Shown one piece after another: positions 6,635-13,585 of a stretch of DNA of 13,585 bases. Source of the DNA: Hyphomicrobiales bacterium (GTDB taxonomy: Bacteria > Pseudomonadota > Alphaproteobacteria > Rhizobiales > JAJFHR01); NCBI GenBank assembly GCA_021775515.1, contig JAJFHR010000134.1:1-13585 (forward strand), given 5' to 3'. The notes beneath the pieces are model-generated. The model was not told where the DNA came from, searched no databases, and saw nothing but the letters and a program-made list of their open reading frames with translations. Positions within the stretch are counted from its first letter, which is position 1, and the number at the start of each line of letters is the position of its first letter. The position numbers and the translations under genes are program-made.

Positions 6635-7221
6635 CCGGTAATTCGTCCAAAACCGATTTGCAACAGCAGGCTCAACGCCAGATCTATTACAACAATCAGC
6701 GCTGCGGTCATGGAGGTGGTTTCAAGCACGCACCGCGCTACATACCAGCGATAGTAAATGATAAAAAGCACGATAATGAGGTTAAACATGGCCGCGGTCT
6801 GCCACGGAATAAGGCCTAAAAGCAAAAGTAGCGCCAGCGGAGCCGAGGCGGCCACGACAAATAATGAGCTCCAGTTGTAAACTGCGATAAAGGGAATATA
6901 TTTTGGCCAAAGCGCCACCAGCCTGGTGACAAAAATCATGGCGATGGCAAAACCAAACCAGTCCAGAACCAGCAAAAACAACCTTGCCACTAAGAACCCG
7001 GCACTGGCGGTCAGAGCGGGTTCATGCGGGTTCATAGCCTGCGCCATGTTAACCTCTTGGATCGCATACAGAAGATAAAACGGTGCAATCGGGAGGATTA
7101 TCAAAAAAGAGCGCCAGAAGCCGTCGAGATCAGTATCAAAATATTTCAGCCCGCGTATATCGCGCTTGGCCAGCAAAAAACTCCCGGTCAAGGCGTTTTG
7201 AATATCCTTTAGGCTCAACAT
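6628..7221 (-). CDS. Multi-pass membrane protein of unknown function
   Basis: I do not recognise a named family. The 197-aa product starts MLSLKDIQNALTGSF and is mostly hydrophobic. Likely membrane segments lie at about residues 36-54, 74-98, 108-137, 143-160 and 172-190, giving five or six passes. A short polar N-terminus precedes them, and the tail FGRITGY is short. There is no signal peptide and there are no catalytic-looking motifs. The frame is open to an ATG at 7281, but that would overlap the end of dapE. GGAG on the minus strand (7230-7233), 8 nt before ATG 7219-7221, supports the shorter form. It begins 19 bp after the dapE stop and is probably the last gene of the dapD-dapE operon. 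Its role may or may not concern cell-wall or amino-acid metabolism. Confidence 0.8.
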   Translation of the reverse strand: MLSLKDIQNALTGSFLLAKRDIRGLKYFDTDLDGFWRSFLIILPIAPFYLLYAIQEVNMAQAMNPHEPALTASAGFLVARLFLLVLDWFGFAIAMIFVTRLVALWPKYIPFIAVYNWSSLFVVAASAPLALLLLLGLIPWQTAAMFNLIIVLFIIYYRWYVARCVLETTSMTAALIVVIDLALSLLLQIGFGRITGY

Positions 7222-7229
7222 AAATAAGG

Positions 7230-7233
7230 CTCC
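7230..7233 (-). promoter_or_regulatory. Ribosome-binding site that fixes the start of the 197-aa membrane protein
   Basis: GGAG on the minus strand stands 8 nt before ATG 7219-7221. The longer ATG at 7281 lies inside dapE. Confidence 0.6.
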
Positions 7234-7240
7234 GTTTGAC

Positions 7241-8428
7241 CTATTGTTGGTGCTGAATGCTGTCTTTGAAATATTGATCAAGCATGGTCTGATAAATCCG
7301 TGCCAGTATTTCCAGGTTTTCTATGTTGGCTCTTTCGTCGATGCCATGAATGTTTTCCGCAATCGCACCAAACTCCAATACGGGGCAATAGTGCGTAATA
7401 AATCGGGCATCCGACGTACCGCCGCTGGTTGAAAGTTCCGGCTCGCGGCCGGTAATGGCGCTAATAGCTGCAGAAACTGCGTCAACAAACGCATCAGGTT
7501 TGGTTAGAAAACTATCGCCCGATTGACTAAAGGAAAGCTGAACATTTTCCTTCAAAGAGCCCGCTGTTTCTTGGCAGATTGTTGAGATATGTTTGGCGAG
7601 AGTTTCACCGCTATGCATATCATTGTAACGAATGTTAAATTGAGCCTCTGTCCTGGAAGGTATAACGTTGGTTGCAGGATTATCGGTATCAATTGAAGTA
7701 ATTTCGAGATTGCTCGGTTGAAAGTGCTGATTGCCACGATCAAGTTGTTCCGATGTCAAGCGGTCAAGAATACGGACCATTAAGGCAATTGGATTTTGCG
7801 CCCGCTGCGGATAGGCGACATGACCCTGGACGCCGTTTACAACCAGATGGCCGTTAATACTGCCGCGCCGCCCGATTTTGATCGTATCACCCAGGGTATC
7901 TACACTAGTTGGCTCACCGACGATGCAGTGATCAGGTGTGTGACCGTTTTCTGCCATCCATTGCAGAACTTTTTTCGTACCATTGATTGCCGGTCCTTCT
8001 TCATCGCCTGTGATCAGCAGGCTGATGGAGCCCGCAAAGTTATCCTCGTGGGTGCCGATAAAACGTCTGAAAGCGGCAACAAAACAGGCAATGCCACCCT
8101 TCATATCTGAGGCGCCGCGGCCATAAAGATGACCGTCGTCAATCGCCGCGCCGAAGGGGGGGTGCCTCCAGTCCTCCGGATTTCCGGGAGGAACGACATC
8201 GGTATGACCGGCAAAACAGAGATGGGGCGTTCCGGTGCCAAATCGGGCAAATAGATTATCGACATCAGGCGTATCGGTATCCATGAAGGCCAGACGCGAA
8301 CAATTAAACCCCATGGTTTCCAAAACCTGTTGCAAACCATCAAGTGCGCCGCCTTCTTGCGGCGTTATGCTGGGACATTTGACCAGCATACTAAGAAGAG
8401 CGACGGGATCATACGGATCTGGGGTCAT
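7241..8428 (-). CDS. dapE: Succinyl-diaminopimelate desuccinylase
   Basis: DapE hydrolyses N-succinyl-L,L-diaminopimelate to L,L-diaminopimelate and succinate in the lysine/peptidoglycan precursor pathway. The 395-aa M20 peptidase-family protein is slightly longer than E. coli DapE (375 aa). Metal and catalytic residues are all recognisable: H75 and D77 in GHTDVVPPG, D108 in GRGASDMKGG, the E143/E144 pair in GDEEGPA, E172 in GEPTS, and the late histidine in AENIHGIDERA. The GRRGS and GVQGHVAYP blocks of the dimerisation domain are also present. The ATG is 2 bp after the dapD TAG (TAGCCATG) with no strong Shine-Dalgarno of its own. Its translation is therefore probably coupled to dapD, the gene for an earlier step of the same branch. 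Confidence 0.97.
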   Translation of the reverse strand: MTPDPYDPVALLSMLVKCPSITPQEGGALDGLQQVLETMGFNCSRLAFMDTDTPDVDNLFARFGTGTPHLCFAGHTDVVPPGNPEDWRHPPFGAAIDDGHLYGRGASDMKGGIACFVAAFRRFIGTHEDNFAGSISLLITGDEEGPAINGTKKVLQWMAENGHTPDHCIVGEPTSVDTLGDTIKIGRRGSINGHLVVNGVQGHVAYPQRAQNPIALMVRILDRLTSEQLDRGNQHFQPSNLEITSIDTDNPATNVIPSRTEAQFNIRYNDMHSGETLAKHISTICQETAGSLKENVQLSFSQSGDSFLTKPDAFVDAVSAAISAITGREPELSTSGGTSDARFITHYCPVLEFGAIAENIHGIDERANIENLEILARIYQTMLDQYFKDSIQHQQ

Positions 8429-8430
8429 GG

Positions 8431-9273
8431 CTAGTCGCGCAAGAGGTCGTTGATTGACGTCTTTGAGCGCGTTTGCTCATCAACAATCTTCACGATGACA
8501 GCGCAATAAAGCGAAGGACCAGGAGTTCCATCCGGCAGAGGTTTGCCCGGCAGGTTGCCAGGGACGACAACTGAATATGGCGGAATATGTCCTATGTGAA
8601 CTTCTCCGGTTTCGCGATCAACAATCTTGGTGGAGGCGCTGATAAACACGCCCATCGACAATACGCAGCCTTCGCCGACCCGGACACCTTCTACCACCTC
8701 GGAGCGCGCGCCAATAAAACAATTATCTTCGATAATAACCGGATCGGCCTGAAGCGGTTCTAAAACACCGCCAATTCCAACACCGCCGGAAAGGTGGCAG
8801 TTCTTGCCGATTTGCGCGCACGAACCCACGGTCACCCAGGTATCAACCATGGTGCCGCTGTCAACATAGGCTCCCAGGTTTACAAAACTCGGCATCAAGA
8901 CCACGCTTGGAGCGATATATGCAGAGCGGCGCACAACGGCATTTGGCACGGCGCGGAAGCCGGCGGCAGAGAAATTTTCAGCGGTCCAGCCGTCAAATTT
9001 TGACGGCACTTTGTCCCACCAGGAAGAACCGCCGGGGCCGCCTGAGATGGGGGCCATATCATTGAGGCGAAAAGACAACAGCACAGCCTTTTTCAGCCAT
9101 TGATTAACCTGCCATTTTCCATCAATTTTTTCTGCAACCCGGGCCTTACCGTTATCAAGCAAACCAAGAGCGTGTTCAATTGCATCACGTATCTCACCAC
9201 CAGTAGTAGTATCGATTGTATCGCGGGTCTCAAACGCCCGGTCAATTGTTGCCTGAAGGTCTGCATTACTCAT
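8431..9273 (-). CDS. dapD: 2,3,4,5-tetrahydropyridine-2,6-dicarboxylate N-succinyltransferase
   Basis: DapD uses succinyl-CoA to open and succinylate tetrahydrodipicolinate, the committed step of the succinylase branch leading to diaminopimelate and lysine. The 280-aa product has a helical N-terminal domain. The left-handed beta-helix of hexapeptide repeats follows and includes PNAVVRRSAYIAPSVVLMPS, NLGAYVDSGTMVDTWVTVGS and GVGIGGVLEPLQ. The acyl-CoA end contains PPYSVVVPGNLPGK. The frame is open to an ATG at 9303, but AGGAG on the minus strand (9280-9284), 6 nt before ATG 9271-9273, and the family N-terminus MSNADLQATIDRAFE choose the shorter start. It overlaps nothing and leads directly into dapE. 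Confidence 0.97.
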   Translation of the reverse strand: MSNADLQATIDRAFETRDTIDTTTGGEIRDAIEHALGLLDNGKARVAEKIDGKWQVNQWLKKAVLLSFRLNDMAPISGGPGGSSWWDKVPSKFDGWTAENFSAAGFRAVPNAVVRRSAYIAPSVVLMPSFVNLGAYVDSGTMVDTWVTVGSCAQIGKNCHLSGGVGIGGVLEPLQADPVIIEDNCFIGARSEVVEGVRVGEGCVLSMGVFISASTKIVDRETGEVHIGHIPPYSVVVPGNLPGKPLPDGTPGPSLYCAVIVKIVDEQTRSKTSINDLLRD

Positions 9274-9279
9274 AAAATT

Positions 9280-9284
9280 CTCCT
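9280..9284 (-). promoter_or_regulatory. Ribosome-binding site that fixes the dapD start
   Basis: AGGAG on the minus strand stands 6 nt before ATG 9271-9273. It excludes the 10-residue longer reading from 9303. Confidence 0.7.
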
Positions 9285-9352
9285 GAAATACGGCGTAATT
9301 CATGCTGCTGATAAAATGCCGGTCGACGTCGCCGCACGCAGATTACTCCCCC

Positions 9353-9374
9353 GGAATGGCATGTCAACCATTCC
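9353..9374. repeat. Small inverted repeat over the stop codon of the HAD gene
   Basis: GGAATGG (9353-9359) and CCATTCC (9368-9374) form a perfect 7-bp stem with an 8-nt loop that contains the stop codon of the leftward HAD gene (9364-9366). No U-run follows on the minus strand (GGGGGAG comes next), so it is a poor intrinsic terminator. It might protect the mRNA end or weaken read-through into dapD. Confidence 0.35.
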
Positions 9375-10110
9375 TCGGCAGTTGCTGTAAAATCACATTC
9401 AAAAACCCGGCTAAATGATCGGTGACATGATGTACATGCTTGGCTTCGGCATCAACACCGTCAAAGATATTCGCCCTTTCATTTTTGAGTTGTAAGGGTG
9501 AACGCACCAATACCGTTGCCATGCCGAGATCATGAGGAACCTCCAGATTGCGCGCAAGGTCTTCAAACATTGAGGCCTCTCTTGGATCTATATTGGTCCT
9601 TGTTAAAAATCTCTCATAGGTAGATCTGACAGGTTTGGGGACAAAATCTGCCGCGATGATATCAAAAATATCCTCGAAGTGATGTAAAACTCCCAGTTTT
9701 CCGGCAACATTTTCTGCATGTTTGCACGAACCGTTGGTCAAGATCAATTTGCGGCCGGGCAACCTTTCAAGGGCATCGCTCAGCGCGATGTCCTGCGATA
9801 TGGCGGCAAGATCGATGTCGTGAACATAATCCAAAAACAGGTGGGGATCGAGATTATGGCAGGTCATAAGCCCACTCAGCGTTGTGCCATATTCACGGTA
9901 ATATTTTTTCTGGATTTTCCGCGCCTTGCCCCTATCAACCCCTAAAAACTCGGCCACGAAGGACCCCATTCGATAATCGACCTGAGCGAAAAGATCACAT
10001 TGGGCCGGATAGAGAGTGTTGTCCAAATCAAAAATCCAGATTTGTCTGTTTTTAAAATTAGCCGACACCCGGTTTGTCTCATGGGCTCGATTGGTCCGGT
10101 GATTGGTCAT
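9364..10110 (-). CDS. HAD-superfamily hydrolase, pyrimidine 5'-nucleotidase type
   Basis: This is a haloacid-dehalogenase fold phosphatase resembling the YjjG/Sdt1 type pyrimidine 5'-nucleotidases, which dephosphorylate nucleoside monophosphates. All four HAD motifs are seen: the nucleophile pair D28/D30 in FDLDNTLYP, T125 in ILTNGS, K159 in FVPKP and the acidic pair E183/D184 in MFEDLARN. The 248-aa length fits, with an all-helical cap between motifs I and II. No clear Shine-Dalgarno precedes the ATG at 10108-10110. From memory, this gene type often neighbours dapD in alphaproteobacteria. It is about 90 bp upstream of dapD on the same strand, so it may be the first gene of the cluster. Substrate assignment is by family resemblance only. 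Confidence 0.88.
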   Translation of the reverse strand: MTNHRTNRAHETNRVSANFKNRQIWIFDLDNTLYPAQCDLFAQVDYRMGSFVAEFLGVDRGKARKIQKKYYREYGTTLSGLMTCHNLDPHLFLDYVHDIDLAAISQDIALSDALERLPGRKLILTNGSCKHAENVAGKLGVLHHFEDIFDIIAADFVPKPVRSTYERFLTRTNIDPREASMFEDLARNLEVPHDLGMATVLVRSPLQLKNERANIFDGVDAEAKHVHHVTDHLAGFLNVILQQLPRNG

Positions 10111-10366
10111 GTATGCAAGATGGCGAATGATGGGACATCAATCAAGCCTGCTCTGTTTGAAGATGAACATTAAAATGATGCCGGGGAGAGCAATTAATCG
10201 GAATTCCAAAAGTCATACAGCTTTTGCCTAAGATATTCGCAACAGGGGCTGGTTTCTCGTTATTGTATATAAAATACAAAAATTAATTAAAAAGAGAGTA
10301 AGAACCGATTAACAAGGTTCCTGTATGGTGTGATCTGGTGACATTTCGATAGTAGTCCACAGTAGT
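10111..10366. promoter_or_regulatory. Divergent intergenic region with two inverted repeats
   Basis: This 256-bp gap holds the outgoing signals for the leftward HAD gene and the rightward GGDEF gene. An AT-rich stretch at 10261-10290 includes the perfect inverted repeat TTGTAT-N5-ATACAA (10263-10279), which also contains TATAAA-like -10 material. A second inverted repeat, GAACC-N9-GGTTC, lies at 10302-10320 and could be a hairpin in the GGDEF leader. No clean -35/-10 pair or TTAA-N7-TTAA (CtrA) site was seen, and I see no gene here. Confidence 0.4.
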
Positions 10367-12262
10367 ATGAGTAAATCCATATCAGTGCAAAACTCTATCA
10401 CACCTAATCTTGGTGATGATGCAAACCTTGGATTTACGGGGGCAACTCTGGTGTCCGCCCTTCCTTGTCCGGCAGTGATCGTATGGCCGGATGGACGCAT
10501 AATTTCAGCCAATGAAAACGCGAAAGACCTGGTTGTTATGGGCGGCGGCGAAGCAGGGCCGTCTTTACGCTCGGATCTACTTCCCCAGGTTCGCAAGATA
10601 GCTGAAAACGGGTCGGCGGAAAACTGGGTCATCAGAACTAAAAAGCTAGGTTTACCCGGGGTGGTGACCATGAGCTATTCGCTCACCGGCGTTTCCATTC
10701 CGCTGCCCGGTAAAGCAGCTCCGGTGGTTCTTATTTTTGGCGCTGATAACGGGCTTGAGCAAAACCTCAAGCGGGCGCTGATCGCAAGCAGAGCTTTTTA
10801 TCAGGATCTTGCCAATTGCTCGAGCGACTTTGCCTGGTCAACCGATCACCGCGGGATTTTCACATTTATAAATCAAAGGGGTGTTGCCGGGTATCGCGCC
10901 GATGCGATGCACGGCGGAGTTGCGGCAAAATTAGTGTCACCCCGCACCACGCCTCAACAGGCGGAATCAGTTTTTAAGACCCGCTCACCGGTTTCGGAGG
11001 TGGAAATTTGGCTCAAAGGAGCCGATGGTGACCATCACTGTTTTATGATGTCAGCTGTTCCGGTCTTTGATGACGATGGAGAATGGACCGGCGCCCGGGG
11101 CATTGGACGCAATGTCACGGAAGTGCGCGCCCGCGAAGCAGAACTTCTGCGTGCGCGACGTTCGGAAAAGCTGATAAATACGGTTCTGCGGGTCATGCGC
11201 AGTGAGGTCGACCCTCAACAAATGCTGGCCACCGCCGCTGCAGCGGTAATTGATGTTGTCGGTATGTCTTCATGTTGGATTTTCCAACGCAAATTTGGTG
11301 AGCTTTTTAAGGGCCAATCAGCCAGTATATTAAATATTGTTCCGCGCGCCTCTCTTGACATGAAAAATGCGCCTGATTCAGATGTGATGCGGGCAATGGT
11401 CGAAAGCAGTCTGCAAAGTAATGATGCGACAGTCTCAGTTTTGAAAAAGAATGGCTGGTCGTTTTTGATCGCCAAAACGAGATATGGCGGACAACTTAAC
11501 GGGGCACTTTGTTTTGTGCGCAAAATTGACGACGAAGAGGAAACAAATCACCAAAAACCGGACTGGGATCCGTTTGATCATTCATTGATCAAGAGTGTGG
11601 CCGACCAGCTATCTGTCGCTATTGCTCAATCCGAACACCAGGAAAACCTGAAGATATTGTCGCAAACAGATGGACTGACTGGTCTGTTGAACCGCCGGGC
11701 GTTTATTCCCGAAGCCAATCGCAGGTTAGCCCACCACGCCCGTAAGAACCGCAAGGCGGCCTTCCTGTTTATTGATCTCGATAATTTTAAGAACATAAAC
11801 GATACCGACGGCCATGCACGGGGCGATGAAATACTTTGCGCGGTTGCTGAACTGATTAAAAAAAGTTCACGTGAAAGCGATTTAGCCGCCCGATTTGGCG
11901 GCGATGAATTCGTCATCTGGTTGGAAGAAGTTGATGATGCAATTGCGACATTGAAGGCCAACGACCTTATCGTCGGCTGTCAGGACATAATCGGCGTCAT
12001 CAAGGATGCGCCGGGGCATCATTCAAACACTCCTCATTCAGGCGAGATGAGTTTTGAAAATCTCGGAATGTCTATTGGCATTGCAATTTACGAACCAGGC
12101 ACCGGAGAATCGATGGACAATCTCATATGCCGCGCCGATCAGGCACTTTATGAGGCAAAAAAAGACGGCAAGGGTGGTTATCGCATCGCCAAGGCTGCCT
12201 CGCCGGATGGTACGGCACAGGATGAATCCAGCCAAAAAGATCAGCGGGGATCAGCGGTTTGA
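10367..12262 (+). CDS. Soluble diguanylate cyclase with PAS, GAF-like and GGDEF domains
   Basis: This protein probably makes the second messenger c-di-GMP from two GTP in response to an unidentified signal. The 631-aa product has no membrane segment or signal peptide. A degenerate PAS-like segment lies at about residues 24-125. A clearer PAS domain spans about 140-255 (SSDFAWSTDHRGIFTFINQRG, ending GIGRNVTEVRARE). A GAF-like region covers about 268-425, and the GGDEF domain runs from about 430 to 606. The GGDEF domain has DGLTGLLNRRAF, DLDNFKNINDTDGHARGD and an intact GGDEF active site (511-515). The allosteric inhibition site RESD (502-505) is at the correct distance. No EAL domain follows. 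The ATG lacks a good Shine-Dalgarno. The stop TGA overlaps the TTG start of the next gene, so the two are likely made together. Confidence 0.92.
   Translation: MSKSISVQNSITPNLGDDANLGFTGATLVSALPCPAVIVWPDGRIISANENAKDLVVMGGGEAGPSLRSDLLPQVRKIAENGSAENWVIRTKKLGLPGVVTMSYSLTGVSIPLPGKAAPVVLIFGADNGLEQNLKRALIASRAFYQDLANCSSDFAWSTDHRGIFTFINQRGVAGYRADAMHGGVAAKLVSPRTTPQQAESVFKTRSPVSEVEIWLKGADGDHHCFMMSAVPVFDDDGEWTGARGIGRNVTEVRAREAELLRARRSEKLINTVLRVMRSEVDPQQMLATAAAAVIDVVGMSSCWIFQRKFGELFKGQSASILNIVPRASLDMKNAPDSDVMRAMVESSLQSNDATVSVLKKNGWSFLIAKTRYGGQLNGALCFVRKIDDEEETNHQKPDWDPFDHSLIKSVADQLSVAIAQSEHQENLKILSQTDGLTGLLNRRAFIPEANRRLAHHARKNRKAAFLFIDLDNFKNINDTDGHARGDEILCAVAELIKKSSRESDLAARFGGDEFVIWLEEVDDAIATLKANDLIVGCQDIIGVIKDAPGHHSNTPHSGEMSFENLGMSIGIAIYEPGTGESMDNLICRADQALYEAKKDGKGGYRIAKAASPDGTAQDESSQKDQRGSAV
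12246..12250 (+). promoter_or_regulatory. Ribosome-binding site supporting a TTG start for the DUF2336 gene
   Basis: GGGGA stands 8 nt before TTG 12259-12261. The next in-frame start, ATG 12301, has no purine-rich site before it. Confidence 0.5.
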
Positions 12263-13585
12263 ACGATATTACCGAAAATAATGATGATAAAAAAACCGGC
12301 ATGGAAAAGCGGTCTTACGACCACGACCGAAAGATTCTGGAGAGCGGAGATCTGGAAGGGATAAAGAAGCTCGCCTCAGACGAAAACAGCTATCCGGAAA
12401 TGCTCTTTTACCTGAGTTCCGAGGGTGAAGCCGACGTTCGCCGCGATGTTGCTGCCAACCCATCCACGCCGTTGCAGGCTGACAAAATTCTATCGCATGA
12501 CGAGGAACCGGAGGTTCGATCCGCAGTTGGTGTCAAACTGGCGCGCTACATGCCAAACTTGGCCGACGTATCGGACCCGAAACTAACCGAAATTGAAGCA
12601 ATTCTCGAACACCTGGTGAATGACGAGGAAGTCCGGGTCCGCCGTGTAATCGCTGAAGAAGTAAAAGCACTAGACAATATTCCGCTGCAAATTATTCAGA
12701 AATTGGCCCGGGATATTGACGACCTTGTCTGCGCGCCGGTTCTCAAACATTCGCCGTTACTGGATGACGAAGAGCTAATCTCGATTATTGAAGAATTTGC
12801 GACTCCCGCTGGCCTTAAGGCCATTGCAGAACGTGAGCAAGTCTCCGAACGCCTGGCAGATTGCATTGCCGAGACCGCCGATATTGAGGCCATATCTGAG
12901 TTGCTTATAAATCCCAACGCGCAAATAAGAGAACATACGCTTGATTTGTTGATCGATGGTGCCAAGGACATTTCTGATTGGCACGAACCTTTGGTTAAAC
13001 GGCCCATTTTACCATCTGGTGCCATAAGCAAAATTGCTGATTTTGTCGCTGTCTCAATGATAAAGCAGTTATTGAAACGTCATGATGTTGACGAAGATCT
13101 GCAGGCGGATCTCGAAACCCGTGTGCGCGCGAGATTGGCCGATGGTGAGGCCGACAGCGAAGAAATTACTATGGAACCACTCGAGGAACTGGAGCTTAGA
13201 TTACGGGAACAGTTTTCCAGTGGAGATCTGACCGAAAGTTATATTAGCAAAGCGGCGGAAAAAGGTGATCGTGATGCCGTCATCATTGCCCTTGCAATTC
13301 TGGCAGGTGTTCAAATCAAAGTATCACGACGCATCTTCGCTTCGTTGAGTGCTAAAGCCATAATGTCATTGGCTTGGAAAGCATGTTTAAGCGCAAAACT
13401 GGGCACGAGGATCCAGGGCACTGTGGGCCGTATCCCGGCTGAAGACTGGGTTCTGCCCAATGAAATAGAAGTCTACCCCTTCACCGAGGACGAGATGAAT
13501 TGGCAGTTGGCCCTGTTTGTGGAGCAAGATGAGCAGGCTGCACACGAGGAATTGCCTCTTTTAGAAGAGGGAAATCTTACCGGTA
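12259..13585 (+). CDS. DUF2336 protein with HEAT/LRV-like helical repeats, 3' end outside the window
   Basis: The reading frame is open for 442 codons and runs off the window, so the C-terminus is missing. The product resembles the alphaproteobacterial DUF2336 family, whose function is unknown. It is acidic and almost wholly helical. Repeated units of HEAT or leucine-rich-variant type include EADVRRDVAANPSTP, EPEVRSAVGVKLAR, EEVRVRRVIAEEVKAL and NAQIREHTLDLLID. A conserved later part has AAEKGDRDAVIIALAILAGV and SAKAIMSLAWKACLSAKLG. No enzyme motif or membrane segment is seen. TTG 12259, with GGGGA 8 nt upstream, overlaps the GGDEF stop as TTGA; ATG 12301 is the alternative start. Tight coupling to a diguanylate cyclase suggests a c-di-GMP-linked partner or scaffold, which is inference. 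Confidence 0.83.
   Translation, partial: MNDITENNDDKKTGMEKRSYDHDRKILESGDLEGIKKLASDENSYPEMLFYLSSEGEADVRRDVAANPSTPLQADKILSHDEEPEVRSAVGVKLARYMPNLADVSDPKLTEIEAILEHLVNDEEVRVRRVIAEEVKALDNIPLQIIQKLARDIDDLVCAPVLKHSPLLDDEELISIIEEFATPAGLKAIAEREQVSERLADCIAETADIEAISELLINPNAQIREHTLDLLIDGAKDISDWHEPLVKRPILPSGAISKIADFVAVSMIKQLLKRHDVDEDLQADLETRVRARLADGEADSEEITMEPLEELELRLREQFSSGDLTESYISKAAEKGDRDAVIIALAILAGVQIKVSRRIFASLSAKAIMSLAWKACLSAKLGTRIQGTVGRIPAEDWVLPNEIEVYPFTEDEMNWQLALFVEQDEQAAHEELPLLEEGNLTG

Noticed and set aside
10283..10312. CtrA-type TTAA-N7-TTAA site upstream of the GGDEF gene
   Set aside because: TTAA occurs at 10283, 10287 and 10309, but none of the spacings is 7 bp.
12301..12303. ATG 12301 as the start of the DUF2336 gene
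   Set aside because: No ribosome-binding site precedes it; TTG 12259 has GGGGA at good spacing and overlaps the upstream stop. It remains the fallback.
1..13585. CRISPR array, insertion sequence, prophage, toxin-antitoxin or defence island
   Set aside because: No regular direct repeats, transposase, integrase or defence proteins were seen; the gene content is conserved chromosomal core plus one signalling pair.

Overview
The window carries conserved housekeeping genes of an alphaproteobacterium with roughly 50% G+C (estimated by eye). The evidence is the alphaproteobacterial form of DnaX (SRCQRFDLRR after sensor 1, degenerate zinc-site cysteines), the order ffs-dnaX-ybaB-recR / rmuC / def-fmt-truA / dapE-dapD, a DUF2336 protein (as far as I recall, a mainly alphaproteobacterial family), and an intergenic palindromic repeat that resembles those I remember from Hyphomicrobiales genomes. 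I cannot name a genus.

Layout. Bases 1-72 are the 3' half of the SRP RNA. Next come dnaX (141), ybaB (1984) and recR (2356), all on + and probably one DNA replication/repair operon. rmuC (2971-4170, -) converges on recR. An 88-bp divergent gap separates rmuC from def (4259, +). A two-hairpin repeat fills most of the space between def and fmt. fmt and truA are tightly coupled. truA converges, with a 7-bp overlap, on a leftward cluster (10110 to 6628) that reads pyrimidine-nucleotidase-like HAD hydrolase, dapD, dapE, and a small membrane protein of unknown function. A 256-bp divergent region with two inverted repeats follows. Then come a PAS/GAF/GGDEF diguanylate cyclase (10367-12262, +) and, overlapping it by 3 bp, a DUF2336 protein that runs off the end.

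How the genes work together. dnaX, recR and rmuC concern replication, recombinational repair and DNA metabolism. def and fmt remove and add the formyl group of initiator methionine, and truA modifies tRNA. dapD and dapE are consecutive steps of the succinylase branch of lysine/diaminopimelate synthesis, so they serve the cell wall. The last two genes form a probable c-di-GMP signalling pair.

Most notable points: dnaX is interrupted by an in-frame TAA, with recognisable tau C-terminal sequence continuing in the same frame for 87 codons. def and rmuC both lack a Shine-Dalgarno and have -10-like hexamers 6 nt before the ATG, suggesting leaderless mRNAs. The diguanylate cyclase and DUF2336 genes are coupled by a TTGA stop/start overlap. 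I found no CRISPR array, transposase, phage gene, tRNA or defence system. The region is mostly ordinary chromosomal core.
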